Shown in pieces: positions 8,345-20,034 of a DNA stretch of 64,000 nucleotides (position 1 is the stretch's first letter; each line of letters opens with the position of its first letter). The notes beneath the pieces are model-generated. The model saw nothing but the letters and a program-made list of their open reading frames with translations, had not been told where the DNA came from and did not search any database. Source of the stretch: Acidobacteriaceae bacterium (GTDB lineage: Bacteria > Acidobacteriota > Terriglobia > Bryobacterales > Bryobacteraceae); NCBI GenBank assembly GCA_019233755.1, contig JAFAMD010000011.1:62001-126000 (forward strand). The letters run 5' to 3'. The position numbers were made by a program, and so were the translations under genes.

Positions 8345-9923
8345 CCGCGTTGCGGCCGTTGATGGCGATGACGCTGCCTCCGGGGTGGGTACATGCACCG
8401 CAGAGATACACACCCGGCATGGGCGTCCGGGCGCTCAGACGATTGCTCCACATATAGGGCGGCAGGCACTCGCCCTGAAAGATGTGTCCACCGGTCAGGC
8501 CCACTTTGCGCTCGATATCGGGAGGGCCGAGAACTTCGGCATCGATCACGGCGCCGGGAATATTGCTGCAGAAACGCGCCAGAGCGTCGAGGGCGAGCTG
8601 TTTGGCGCGTTCGCGATTAGCGTCCCAGGAAGCGCCGTCAGCAAAAGAGTAAGGCACGTACTGGGAGAACACGCTCATAGTGTGAGTGCCTGGCGGCGCG
8701 ACGGAGCTGTCGTGGACGCTCTGGAAATACAGTTCGGTCCAGAGACGCTCCGGAAGTTCGCCGGCGCGGGCGGCAGCGTAACCCGATCTCCATTCAGCCT
8801 TTGTCAACGGAGTGTTGATCTGACCGAAGTGGTGGGGCTGGCAGGCGCCGGGGCGCGCGCGGAAATCAGGGAGCTCGCGCAGCCAGACATTGAGCTTGAG
8901 AGTACAGCCTTCGATGGGGATGGATTCAACCTGGGCGCGCCAGCCGGGATCAGCGGCGTTATCGAGAAGACGGAGCGTGGTGCGCGGATCGGCGTTGGAG
9001 ATCACGATGCGGCTGCGGATGCGGTCGCCGGACGCCAGGAGCACGCCTTCGCCTGGAAGGATCTGCGCGACCGGCAGATCGGGGGCGATCACGGCGCCGG
9101 CTTCGAGGGCGGCATCCGCGAGGAAGAACGAAACCATGCCCATGCCGCCCTGCACGTAGCCCCAAGCTCCGGGCAAGCCACCGAGGCGGCCGGAGGAATG
9201 GTGAAAGCGGATGGATGCCGTGCCGGGATGAAACGGGCTGGCATTCGTACCGATGACACCCTGGCCGAGATAGGCGGTTTGCAGGCGCTCGTCTGAGAGA
9301 TAGCGCTCCACGAATTCGGCCATAGACCAATCAAAGAGCAGGGCACGAGCTTCGTGATCGCTGCCAAGCCGATCTTCGATTTCTGCACGCGTGGGCGGCT
9401 CCCCGATCCAGATGTCGTCTTCGTTCGGCGGACGGAGGGTGTCGCGAGCGCGGGTGATGACATCGGACATGGCGCGCCAGCCTTCGACATCGCGCGGGAA
9501 GACGCGGCGCAGCTCGGCCTCGCACAGATCGTCGTCATCGTAGAGCTGAATGCTGGCGCCGTCTTCGAAGGGAACAAAGAGGCCGTTACTGGCGGGAGTC
9601 CAGCGGAAGCCGCGGGCGGGGAGATCGAGTTCTTCGATTACCAGCGGGTGCAACAGGCCGGCGAGGTAGGCGCAGGGCGAGAGGCGGACGCCGGGCCATG
9701 GCTCTTCAATAGTGCAGGCGCCGCCAATGCGCTCGCGGGATTCGAGAACCAGAACACGTTTGCCGGCGCGAGCAAGATACGCGGCGCAGGTAAGGCCGTT
9801 ATGGCCAGCGCCGACAAGGATGGCGTCCCAGCGCTGGGACGCGAGTTCGCGCACCGGAGCGGGGAGACCGAGGACGCCGAGAGATTCGACAGCAGAGCGC
9901 GATTCGATGAAAGAAGAGGCCAT
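8289..9923 (-). CDS. CrtI/phytoene-dehydrogenase-like FAD oxidoreductase
   Basis: This 544-residue flavoprotein belongs to the COG1233 phytoene desaturase/carotenoid isomerase-like group. After a short N-terminal extension it has the dinucleotide-binding motif VGAGHNGLTCAAYLARAGK with the following acidic LESRERIGG. The C-terminal FAD motif is GVYLCGACTHPGGSV. This subgroup (PYROXD2-like) often has no known substrate, so carotenoid chemistry should not be assumed. No carotenoid genes are adjacent. It lies downstream of ppdK beyond a good intrinsic terminator, so it is probably transcribed separately. Its last 56 bases are antisense to the end of the YtkA-like gene, an unusually long tail-to-tail overlap. 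A related protein is encoded at 31704-33128. Confidence 0.85.
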   Translation of the reverse strand: MASSFIESRSAVESLGVLGLPAPVRELASQRWDAILVGAGHNGLTCAAYLARAGKRVLVLESRERIGGACTIEEPWPGVRLSPCAYLAGLLHPLVIEELDLPARGFRWTPASNGLFVPFEDGASIQLYDDDDLCEAELRRVFPRDVEGWRAMSDVITRARDTLRPPNEDDIWIGEPPTRAEIEDRLGSDHEARALLFDWSMAEFVERYLSDERLQTAYLGQGVIGTNASPFHPGTASIRFHHSSGRLGGLPGAWGYVQGGMGMVSFFLADAALEAGAVIAPDLPVAQILPGEGVLLASGDRIRSRIVISNADPRTTLRLLDNAADPGWRAQVESIPIEGCTLKLNVWLRELPDFRARPGACQPHHFGQINTPLTKAEWRSGYAAARAGELPERLWTELYFQSVHDSSVAPPGTHTMSVFSQYVPYSFADGASWDANRERAKQLALDALARFCSNIPGAVIDAEVLGPPDIERKVGLTGGHIFQGECLPPYMWSNRLSARTPMPGVYLCGACTHPGGSVIAINGRNAAMAVLADLRALSCRAAIY

Positions 9924-9929
9924 AAATGA

Positions 9930-9985
9930 AAAATGGGGAGAGACGAAGAATCTTCGCTGCGAAAATTCGCGTCTCTCCTCATTTT
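9930..9985 (-). terminator. Intrinsic terminator after ppdK
   Basis: The arms AAAATGGGGAGAGACG (9930-9945) and CGTCTCTCCTCATTTT (9970-9985) pair over 16 positions with a single G-T wobble. The 24-base loop contains a smaller CGAA/TTCG hairpin. On the minus strand the stem follows the ppdK stop by a few bases and runs into a T-rich stretch before the next start codon at 9923. This separates ppdK from the oxidoreductase gene. Confidence 0.75.
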
Positions 9986-9990
9986 GAGGG

Positions 9991-12729
<2,739 letters not shown>

Positions 12730-12774
12730 TTCCAGTGTTGTCTCCTGATTTCGGATACCAGCGTAGTTACAGTT

Positions 12775-14763
12775 TCAGGCGCTTGCGCCTTGCGTGACGA
12801 TTTCGGAAAAGTCAGCGATGGTCGAGAACTCCGTGAGCAGGCTGTAGAGCAAAGCCAGGCGGTTCTGCCGGATCGCTGGATCTGGATCGTTCACAAGAAT
12901 TTTATCGAAGAAGAGATCGACCTGCGGCCGGAGCGATGCGATGGCTGCGAGTTTCTCGCGATAGCCGGCGATCTTCTGAGTGGTTTCGCAGGCCCGCAGA
13001 AAGGCCTGATAGAGGTCCTTTTCCGGGCCGGGCGCAAGCAGATTCGGGTCGGGCTGGCCGGTCTGCTCGACTTGCGCCTGTTTGAGGATGTTTTTTATTC
13101 GCTTGAAACTGGCTGCCAGCGGTTCGAAATCGGCAGTGGGCCGAATGTCATGGATGGCGGCAGCGCGTTCCGCAAGGTCCGGCAGCGTCGTGATGCGCGT
13201 GGCGAGCACAGCGTTTACTTCGTCATAGGCGAGGCCGAGTACGTCGCGAAGATAGAACTGGATGCGCTCCTTGAGGAAGTTCGGCAGTTCCGGAATTTCC
13301 TCAACGAAGGGCTGGATGTCGAGGCCGAGCTTGGCTTCGAACAGGATCTTGACGATTCCCTGGGCAGCACGGCGGAGCGCAAACGGGTCTTTGGAACCGG
13401 TCGGGATCAGGCCAATTTTGAAGCACTCGCGAAGGGTGTCGAGCTTGTCGGCGATGGAGACGATCTGGCCCTCCAGCGTGCGCGGAATGGAGTCGTCCAT
13501 ACTGACGGGCTTGTAATGGTCGTAGATGGCGGTGGCAACGGCTTCGGTTTCCCCTTGTGCCCGCGCGTAGAGGCCACCGACGATGCCTTGCAGTTCGGTG
13601 AACTCCTTGACCATGTCGGTGGTCAGGTCGCACTTGGCGAGCAGCGCGGCGCGCTGGACGGTGAGCTTATTGGCGCCGGCTTGCTCGGCTAATTCGCAAG
13701 CGAGCGCGAGAACCCGATCGGTTTTATCGCGGTAGCTGCCGAGCTTCGCCTGAAACGTGACCTTTTCGAGATCGGGAACACGGGCCGGGAGCGGCCTGTG
13801 CTGATCGACCTCCCAGAAGAAGCGGGCATCATTGAAGCGGGCGCGCAGAACTCGTTCGTTGCCCTGGCGGATGAGGCCGTCGGGATCACCGGCGGTATTG
13901 GTGACGGCGACGAACTCCGGCGCGAGCGAGCCATTGTCATTCACCAGCGAGAAGTAGCGCTGGTGATGGCGCATAACGGTGATGAGAATTTCTTTGGGCA
14001 GCTCGAGATAAGACGGATCAAAGCTGCCGCGAATGGGCGTAGGGTACTCGGTCAGGTAAACGAGCGTGTTCAGAAGGTCGTTGTCCGGCTGCACGCTCTT
14101 GCCGAGGCCGGCCGCAATACGAGTACGGCGTTCGCTGGCACGCAGCAGGACGTAATTATCGCGCAGCAGATCTTCGTAAGTGCCGCTAGCGACCGGGATG
14201 GGATCTTTTGAGCCGAGGACGCGATGGCCGCGGGTCGTATTGCCGGATGGAATGCCGGCCACTTCAAACGGGATGACCTGGTCATCTAGCAAAGCCACAA
14301 GCCAACGGACAGGACGAATGAAGCGGACGCCGCCTTTGCCGGTCCAGTACATCGTCTTGGGCCAATTGATACGGCCGATGATGTCAGGAAGCGCAGAAGC
14401 GAGGATTGCGGCCGCGGATTCGCCTTTGTGCATGACGACGGCGAAGTAGCGTTCGCCCTTAGCATCGGATTCGCGCCGGAGCGCGTCGACAGTGGTGTTG
14501 TGCTTCTTTGCAAAGCCCTGGGCGGCTTTTTCGCCCGCGGAGACGTAGGGCCCGGCAACGATTTCTTCGAGATCGCTCATGCGCGGGTCGAGTTCCACCA
14601 CGCGCATGGTGAGGCGGCGCGGCGTGCCTTCAAGAAGATCGATGGAGCCGCGAAGATTACCGGCCTGTGAACTTTCGTAATTGGTGCGAAGACTCTCGAG
14701 AGCTTCCCGGATCATCCAATCCGGGATTTCTTCCGTTCCGATTTCAAGAAGAAGGCTGGGCAT
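12775..14763 (-). CDS. glyS: Glycyl-tRNA synthetase beta subunit
   Basis: This 662-residue subunit of the alpha2beta2 bacterial glycyl-tRNA synthetase carries tRNA recognition. The start [18 protein letters not shown] is the canonical N-terminus. Further matches are FIRPVRWLVALLDDQVIPFEV, MRHHQRYFSL, the HD-like region KCDLTTDMVKEFTELQG, and SKDPFALRRAAQGI. The C-terminus is the helical anticodon-binding (DALR-like) domain. The ATG overlaps the glyQ stop by one base (TGATG), so the two subunits are probably translationally coupled for equal stoichiometry. Confidence 0.97.
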   Translation of the reverse strand: MPSLLLEIGTEEIPDWMIREALESLRTNYESSQAGNLRGSIDLLEGTPRRLTMRVVELDPRMSDLEEIVAGPYVSAGEKAAQGFAKKHNTTVDALRRESDAKGERYFAVVMHKGESAAAILASALPDIIGRINWPKTMYWTGKGGVRFIRPVRWLVALLDDQVIPFEVAGIPSGNTTRGHRVLGSKDPIPVASGTYEDLLRDNYVLLRASERRTRIAAGLGKSVQPDNDLLNTLVYLTEYPTPIRGSFDPSYLELPKEILITVMRHHQRYFSLVNDNGSLAPEFVAVTNTAGDPDGLIRQGNERVLRARFNDARFFWEVDQHRPLPARVPDLEKVTFQAKLGSYRDKTDRVLALACELAEQAGANKLTVQRAALLAKCDLTTDMVKEFTELQGIVGGLYARAQGETEAVATAIYDHYKPVSMDDSIPRTLEGQIVSIADKLDTLRECFKIGLIPTGSKDPFALRRAAQGIVKILFEAKLGLDIQPFVEEIPELPNFLKERIQFYLRDVLGLAYDEVNAVLATRITTLPDLAERAAAIHDIRPTADFEPLAASFKRIKNILKQAQVEQTGQPDPNLLAPGPEKDLYQAFLRACETTQKIAGYREKLAAIASLRPQVDLFFDKILVNDPDPAIRQNRLALLYSLLTEFSTIADFSEIVTQGASA

Positions 14764-15656
14764 CAGGCTACCGCCTTTTCTTCGGAATTCTGCTGCTGAT
14801 TCCAGGCTTCCGCGACGCCGACGGCGACCTTGCGGACGCGGGCAATGATGCCGACACGCTCGGTAACACTGATGGCGCCTCGCGCATCGAGCAGGTTAAA
14901 CAGGTGTGAGCACTTCAGCACGCGATCATAAGTGGGCAGGACGGGGAAGCGGTCCTTTTGCTTGCTTGATTTGAACAGATTCAAGAGGCGATGCGCCTCC
15001 CGCTCATGCAGTTCGAACTCCTGCCAGAGCGAGGGGACGTCGGCGATTTCGAAGTTGTAGACGGAGAACTGCTGCTCGTCGGCGAGCCGCACATCAGCGT
15101 ACCTGACGCCGGGCGCCCACTCGATGTCGTAGACGCTTTCGACATTCTGCAGGAAGGCGATAATGCGCTCAAGGCCGTAGGTGATTTCGGCCGGAACCAG
15201 GTCGAGGTCGATGCCGCCGCACTGCTGGAAATAAGTGAACTGGGTAATTTCGAGACCGTCGAGCATCACCTGCCAGCCGATACCCCAGGCTCCGAGCGTG
15301 GGCGATTCCCAGTTGTCTTCTTCGAGCTTGATGTCGTGCTTGCGGAGATCGATGCCGATGGCTTCGAGGCTGCCGAGATATTGCTCGATGACGTCATCGG
15401 GAGTCGGCTTGAGGATGACTTGCAGTTGCTGGTGCTTGTAGAGGCGGTTCGGGTTCTCGCCGTAGCGGCCGTCGGCGGGACGGCGGCTCGGCTGGACGTA
15501 GGCAACCTTATAAGGCTTGGGGCCGAGGACCCGCAGGAAGGTCTCGGGCGCCATGGTGCCGGCGCCGACTTCGAGATCGTAGGGCTCCTGAATGATGGCG
15601 CCACGGTCAGCCCAGTAGCGCTTCAATTTGAAAATCGTGTCTTGAAAAGAATCCAT
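14763..15656 (-). CDS. glyQ: Glycyl-tRNA synthetase alpha subunit
   Basis: This 297-residue class II catalytic subunit activates glycine and charges tRNA-Gly together with GlyS. The protein starts [19 protein letters not shown] and contains [39 protein letters not shown] and [20 protein letters not shown], which are diagnostic. Length fits the family. It lies 9 bases downstream of recO and overlaps glyS by one base, so recO-glyQ-glyS is a tight operon. Confidence 0.98.
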   Translation of the reverse strand: MDSFQDTIFKLKRYWADRGAIIQEPYDLEVGAGTMAPETFLRVLGPKPYKVAYVQPSRRPADGRYGENPNRLYKHQQLQVILKPTPDDVIEQYLGSLEAIGIDLRKHDIKLEEDNWESPTLGAWGIGWQVMLDGLEITQFTYFQQCGGIDLDLVPAEITYGLERIIAFLQNVESVYDIEWAPGVRYADVRLADEQQFSVYNFEIADVPSLWQEFELHEREAHRLLNLFKSSKQKDRFPVLPTYDRVLKCSHLFNLLDARGAISVTERVGIIARVRKVAVGVAEAWNQQQNSEEKAVA

Positions 15657-15665
15657 GTACGCGTG

Positions 15666-16325
15666 TCAGAGGGCTTCGAGAAGAGGTGGGGTATGAAAGC
15701 GGCGCTCCACATGATCTTCCATTTGGCGGATGAGAAAGCGGCGCAGGTCGAGCGCAGTGTCTTTGGTCCAGCTGCGCGCGGGGAGATCGGCGATGTGGGC
15801 GCGGAGCATGGCGGCTGCGAGCTCGCGCGACGAGTCGGACAGGTTGCGATCCGGATAGTGCGCGAGATCGGGGAGGAAGCCGGAAAGGCGCGTGGCCCAC
15901 AGCGAGAAATAAGTGATGGCGGCCCAGGTGCAGCCGGGGGCGCGCTCGTGCATATAGTCAAGGACGGCGGTCAGCAGGCGGAAGAAGCGTTCGTTAGGTT
16001 CGTGCGGCGGCAGCATCTGGTCGCTCACTTCAGCGAGGTAGTCGAGCGCGACACCGGCTTCGAAGCTGTCGAGCAGATCGAACTGCGATTGCAGCAGATC
16101 GCAGGAGTTCAGATTGACCAGCTCCCGAGTCTCCCTTTGCGAATACGATAAGTCCACGAGCGATAGCCGTTCCAGCCCTGAGCCGAAGCTGCTCTTCGGT
16201 TTTCGTGCCCGGCGCGCCACACCGCGCAGCTTGCCCTGATCGCGGGTAAAAAAACTGACGATCAAATCCGACTCACGAAACGGGTAGGTCCGCAGAACAT
16301 AAGTTTCACTTACCCGAGCCGGCAT
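15666..16325 (-). CDS. recO: DNA repair protein RecO
   Basis: This 219-residue recombination mediator helps load RecA at gaps in the RecFOR pathway. The N-terminal OB fold begins with TYVLRTYPFRESDLIVSFFT and GVARRARKPKSSFGSGLE, both family signatures; the C-terminal part is helical. No CxxC zinc motif is present, as in the E. coli-type protein. It is the first gene of the recO-glyQ-glyS-ppdK operon. The 72-base gap to the divergent gene at 16398 must hold both promoters. Confidence 0.93.
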   Translation of the reverse strand: MPARVSETYVLRTYPFRESDLIVSFFTRDQGKLRGVARRARKPKSSFGSGLERLSLVDLSYSQRETRELVNLNSCDLLQSQFDLLDSFEAGVALDYLAEVSDQMLPPHEPNERFFRLLTAVLDYMHERAPGCTWAAITYFSLWATRLSGFLPDLAHYPDRNLSDSSRELAAAMLRAHIADLPARSWTKDTALDLRRFLIRQMEDHVERRFHTPPLLEAL

Positions 16326-16397
16326 GACTGGTTTCGCCGGTGCCGAGCGATTGCAGCCGGTAGAACTCTAAGGGTAACAAAGTGATGCAAAAGTACT

Positions 16398-17615
16398 GTG
16401 TGGAAAAATAGCGGTTTGCGCAACAGTATCGCCGCGGTCTGCCTTCTCCTGAGCCTGGGTGCTTCGAGCCTTCCGGCACAGAGTTCCGAGCACGGCCATA
16501 CGCTCCTGCTTACACCGCAGCATTTAAGGCGTCTCGAGCGCGACCGCGAGCGCCAGACGGTGCGCTGGCTGAACTTCGAGCGGCGGGTCGAGACAGTGCC
16601 GGATTCACCGGAGCGCGGCTTTGAGCTGGCGCTTTATTATGCGGTGACGCATGATCCGGCGCGGGGCAGGGAAGCGGTTGCGTGGGCAGCGGCGCATTCC
16701 TGCGAGCAACGCCAGGTGGCGCTCATCATGGACTGGACCGGCGAGCTGGTCTCTAAGGAACAACGCCAGCGCATCCTTCACAGCAGTTCGTGCGGGGGCG
16801 CCTCCAGTGACGGCCCCTTGTCGCGCGCCCGCAACGCGCTATTTATGTCAGTGGCCGACGGCGGGGAAGCTGGCGCCAGCTACGGGAACGAGTGGAAGCA
16901 ATTGCGTCCTGACATGGAGGCATCGGTCCTGAGCCAGCCTTCGGAACTCTACGCGCTTTGCGAATTTCTGATGACGATGCGCATGGTCAATCGCGTGGAT
17001 CTGCGGCAGGAGAATGCGACATTCTTTCGTTTGCTGCCGGAAGAATTTCTGCTCGGCTTGAAGCCGGGCCAGGTCGAGCACCCGGACTGGATGGCACACA
17101 CGGCCGCGCTGGCGCTGGTCGCGGTGGACCCGAATCTCGACACCTCGCAGTTCCTGCAGGGGTGGGCGATGGAAGAGAATCAGACGATTACCCAGGGCCC
17201 GGGTGTCGCGTATGAATTTCTGTGGGCGGACCCGTACCTGCCGGGAATCGCTTATCGCAACATGGAGCCGTGGGTGTACGATCCGGCAGGGCGCTTGTTT
17301 GCCCGCACGGGATGGGAGGCCGATGCCTGCTGGGTTGCGATGGCGCCTGGACGGGTCGATCAGGCGAATTGCCCCGACCTGAAGGAGGTAACCTTCGGGA
17401 ACCTGAGGCTGGCGAAGATGACCCTCCCCTGTATTTTGCTGCCGGCGCGGGGAAACCACGACGAGATGATCCTGTGGAATCTGAAAGCCGGGCAGAGCGT
17501 GATTTTCCGGGGTGATGAGAGAGACACTTCCATGCAGGCCGATACGGCGGGAATGTGGGAGGTTCCGTCAAATGCCAACGGCAAAGTGTGTGCAGCGCGG
17601 GAGGGCAAACGGTGA
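16398..17615 (+). CDS. Secreted protein of unknown function
   Basis: This 405-residue protein has a clear Sec signal peptide (SIAAVCLLLSLGASSLPAQ). I do not recognise the family. Residues about 35-250 look all-helical, with LERDRERQTVRWLNFERRVE and PERGFELALYYAVTHDP. The segment around residues 285-360, with ARTGWEADACWVAMAPGR, resembles the C-terminal beta domain of heparinase II/III-like polysaccharide lyases. A degraded or distant lyase-like fold is possible, but this is only an impression. The start is GTG; the upstream region is divergent to recO. It precedes efp by 67 bases and is probably not co-functional with it. Confidence 0.6.
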   Translation: MWKNSGLRNSIAAVCLLLSLGASSLPAQSSEHGHTLLLTPQHLRRLERDRERQTVRWLNFERRVETVPDSPERGFELALYYAVTHDPARGREAVAWAAAHSCEQRQVALIMDWTGELVSKEQRQRILHSSSCGGASSDGPLSRARNALFMSVADGGEAGASYGNEWKQLRPDMEASVLSQPSELYALCEFLMTMRMVNRVDLRQENATFFRLLPEEFLLGLKPGQVEHPDWMAHTAALALVAVDPNLDTSQFLQGWAMEENQTITQGPGVAYEFLWADPYLPGIAYRNMEPWVYDPAGRLFARTGWEADACWVAMAPGRVDQANCPDLKEVTFGNLRLAKMTLPCILLPARGNHDEMILWNLKAGQSVIFRGDERDTSMQADTAGMWEVPSNANGKVCAAREGKR

Positions 17616-17682
17616 CCGCTGATAAACTAATAGTTCCGCAGGTGCATCGTCCGATGCGCAAAAAGGGAGTAATTTCGATTTC

Positions 17683-18240
17683 ATGATTGCAGCAACACAA
17701 CTGCGCCCCGGCATGGTGGTGAAGTTCAACAACGAGCTTCACTCGGTCTTCAGCATGGTCCACAGAACGCCCGGAAATCTCCGCGGCTTCGTTCAGGCGA
17801 AAATGCGGAATTTGCGCTCAGGCTCGATGATTGAGCACCGGTTCTCGTCGGAAGACAAGGTCGAGCGGGTGGCGCTGGACGAGCACGAGATGGAGTATCT
17901 GTACGACGACGGCGAGTACTACTACTTCATGAATATCGAGTCGTTCGAACAGATGCACCTGACAAAGGACATCCTGGGCGACGGCGTGCTGTACCTGATT
18001 CCTCAACTCAAAGTGAACGTTGAGTTTTACGAGGGCAAGCCGATCAGCGTGGAACTGCCGCCGAGCGTGGAAATGACGGTGACGGAGACCGAGCCTGGTT
18101 TGAAGGGCGCGACGGTTTCGAACGTCACCAAGCCGGCGAAGATGGATACGGGGCTTGTGGTACAGGTTCCACCGTTTATCAACCAGGGCGAGCGCATTCG
18201 GGTCAGCACGGCCGACGGAAGCTATTTGGAACGGGCGTAA
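17683..18240 (+). CDS. efp: Elongation factor P (atypical tip loop)
   Basis: This 185-residue translation factor binds between the P and E sites and relieves stalling at polyproline. The KOW-like N-terminal domain begins TQLRPGMVVKFNNELHSV. The two C-terminal OB domains are recognisable through NVEFYEGKPISVELPPSVEM and DTGLVVQVPPFINQGERIRVST. The loop that normally carries a modified Lys or an Arg after PG reads TPGNLRGF here, so Asn32 occupies the usual tip position, with Arg34 two residues later. No modification enzyme gene (epmA, earP, ymfI) is adjacent. A GGGAG site lies about 13 bases upstream of the ATG, which is rather far. Confidence 0.95.
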   Translation: MIAATQLRPGMVVKFNNELHSVFSMVHRTPGNLRGFVQAKMRNLRSGSMIEHRFSSEDKVERVALDEHEMEYLYDDGEYYYFMNIESFEQMHLTKDILGDGVLYLIPQLKVNVEFYEGKPISVELPPSVEMTVTETEPGLKGATVSNVTKPAKMDTGLVVQVPPFINQGERIRVSTADGSYLERA

Positions 18241-18267
18241 GGCTGCGGTCCTGCTGCCGTTTTCAAG

Positions 18268-19347
18268 TTAAGGCCGAGCTTCGAAAACCATGTTGAAAGG
18301 CGTCTCGGAGGCGCGGCGGAAACGCGTAAAACCGCCGGCTGTCACCACCTCGCGTATCTTCTGCTCCCCGGCCTGCGCCCCCAACCCCAGGGCGACCTCC
18401 TGCGATAGCGATGCCGGAACGCAGACTACGGTTGAAGCCGAATAGTAGATGCGTCCCACCGGATTCAGGTTGGATAGCAGGTCGTCTGAAGCGAATGGCT
18501 CCACGATCATCCATGTGCCGTCAGGCTTCAAGGCCTGGCGCACATGGCCTGCCGCGCCCGTAGGATCACCCATGTCATGCAGGCAATCGAAAAAGGCCAC
18601 CAGGTCATAGCCGTTCCCTGGAAACTCTTTCGCAGGCGCCACCGTGAACGTGACCCGGTCCGATACACCCTCGGCCTCGGCCTTCTTCTTTGCCGTTTCA
18701 ATCGATTTGTCGTGATAGTCAAAACCGAAGAAGTGCGACTTCGGATACTTCTTGGCCATCAGGATGGTAGAGGCTCCATGGCCGCAGCCCACGTCTGCAA
18801 CTAGCGCGCCTCTCTCGAGTTTTTGTTCGACTCCCTCGAGCGAGGGAATCCAGCTTGTCGTCAGGTTGGCAAGATAGTTGGGCCGGAAAAAGCGCTCGCA
18901 ACCTTCGAAGAGGCCCTTCTCATGTTCGTGCCAGCCGAACCCTTTTCCGGTGCGGAACGTCTCGCAAAGCTTGTCCTCGTCTTTCATAATGGAGGCGACC
19001 ATGTGATAGAAACCGGGCAAGTGAACCGGCGTGTCGTCCAGCGAGAACGCAAGCGCCTGCTCGGGATTCATCGAGTAGGTTCCTGTTTCCGGGTGGTAGT
19101 CGACGTACCCGCCGGCGGCGTTCGCGTTCAGCCATTCCCTGACATAGCGCTCCGTCGTGCCGGTTCGCTTCGCCAGCTCGGCAGGCGTGACGGGGACGCC
19201 GTCGCCCATGCTCCGATACAGGCCGAGCTTATCGCCGATAAGGATCAGCGCAGAATGAAGCGCGGCACCCATGTCCTGCACCGCGCGGCCGAGGAGCGCG
19301 TTCAGTTTGTCGGGATCGACCGCCCTCGCTTGTGATTGAGCTGCCAT
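18268..19347 (-). CDS. SAM-dependent methyltransferase with N-terminal winged helix
   Basis: This 359-residue class I methyltransferase has an N-terminal dimerisation/winged-helix part (about 15-90), with GLYRSMGDGVPVTPAELAKRTG, as in O-methyltransferase-like Rv2258c relatives. The Rossmann domain has motif I VADVGCGHGASTILMAKKYP, then FGFDYHDKSIETAKKKA and LVAFFDCLHDMGDPTGA. Substrate is unknown; small-molecule O- or C-methylation is the usual expectation. The gene is monocistronic, convergent with efp and divergent from the SnoaL-like gene. A TATACT box ends 7 bases before the ATG, so the mRNA may be leaderless. Confidence 0.85.
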   Translation of the reverse strand: MAAQSQARAVDPDKLNALLGRAVQDMGAALHSALILIGDKLGLYRSMGDGVPVTPAELAKRTGTTERYVREWLNANAAGGYVDYHPETGTYSMNPEQALAFSLDDTPVHLPGFYHMVASIMKDEDKLCETFRTGKGFGWHEHEKGLFEGCERFFRPNYLANLTTSWIPSLEGVEQKLERGALVADVGCGHGASTILMAKKYPKSHFFGFDYHDKSIETAKKKAEAEGVSDRVTFTVAPAKEFPGNGYDLVAFFDCLHDMGDPTGAAGHVRQALKPDGTWMIVEPFASDDLLSNLNPVGRIYYSASTVVCVPASLSQEVALGLGAQAGEQKIREVVTAGGFTRFRRASETPFNMVFEARP

Positions 19348-19354
19348 GGGGTAT

Positions 19355-19360
19355 AGTATA
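19355..19360 (-). promoter_or_regulatory. Possible -10 element for a leaderless methyltransferase mRNA
   Basis: TATACT on the minus strand is followed by seven bases and then the ATG at 19347. That spacing puts +1 on the start codon itself. No convincing -35 was seen and there is no ribosome-binding site, which fits a leaderless transcript but does not prove it. Confidence 0.3.
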
Positions 19361-19404
19361 TTTCGTCTAGCCGGCCTCGGGTGCGGCCCTCAGCGAAGGC
19401 CAGT

Positions 19405-19431
19405 TTGCAGGATAAGAATTTTACATATAAT
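19405..19431 (+). promoter_or_regulatory. Candidate sigma70-type promoter of the SnoaL-like gene
   Basis: TTGCAG (19405-19410) and TATAAT (19426-19431) are separated by 15 bases in an AT-rich patch. The patch lies about 20 bases before the ATG of the SnoaL-like gene. The spacer is short but within the tolerated range. Confidence 0.45.
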
Positions 19432-19451
19432 TCCTTGCTGGGGTGCCACGC

Positions 19452-19877
19452 ATGAACGCGCAGGAAAACATCCTTCTCATCCGCAAAGTGTACGAGGCGT
19501 TTGGAAGGGGAGACATCCAGACGATCCTCAATAACCTCACTGACGATGTCGACTGGATCTCGGAGGGTCCATCGACGGTTGCATATTACGGCAGGATGGC
19601 TGGGCCGGAACAGGTCCGGCAGCGGTTTTTCGACGGCCTGACGGGGACGCAGGAAAACATGAAGCTGACAATGGATGAGTTCGTTGCGCAAGGCGACAAG
19701 GTGGCGACACTGGGGCGCTACAAGGCGACGGTAAAAGCGACGGGAAAGCAGTTCGACACTCCGGTTGCCCACATGTTCACCATTCGCGATGGCAAGATAG
19801 CGCGGCTCGTAAATCTGAACGACACGGCGGCGGTTGCGGAAGCCTATGCGGGCGCTTCGGCGGCTGCGGCAGGATAA
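19452..19877 (+). CDS. SnoaL-like/NTF2-fold protein
   Basis: This 141-residue protein has the NTF2-like cone fold used by polyketide cyclases, limonene epoxide hydrolases and many uncharacterised proteins. The pattern ENILLIRKVYEAFGRGDIQTILNNL at the N-terminus, followed by the DDVDW core and IRDGKIARLVNLNDTAAVAEAY at the end, is typical of the SnoaL-like group. Reaction unknown. The ATG at 19452 is preferred to an in-frame GTG at 19443 because it matches where the family begins. Its promoter lies in the gap to the divergent methyltransferase. Confidence 0.8.
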   Translation: MNAQENILLIRKVYEAFGRGDIQTILNNLTDDVDWISEGPSTVAYYGRMAGPEQVRQRFFDGLTGTQENMKLTMDEFVAQGDKVATLGRYKATVKATGKQFDTPVAHMFTIRDGKIARLVNLNDTAAVAEAYAGASAAAAG

Positions 19878-20034
19878 CGTTAACAATCTGCAATCGTGTC
19901 TGCACAGCGGGTTCAAAATTCATTGGGCTCCTTCGGAACAGCCATCTCAGACGGCCGGCTCTGAAGACCAGCCGAGGGTTCTGACTCAGTACGGCGGTCC
20001 ACTGCCGGATCATCGGGTACGTGTTGGGGGAGCG

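Noticed and set aside
14991..16151. Plus-strand open frame of about 390 codons antisense to glyQ and recO
   Set aside because: Fully opposite recognised genes; composition is the mirror of their codons.
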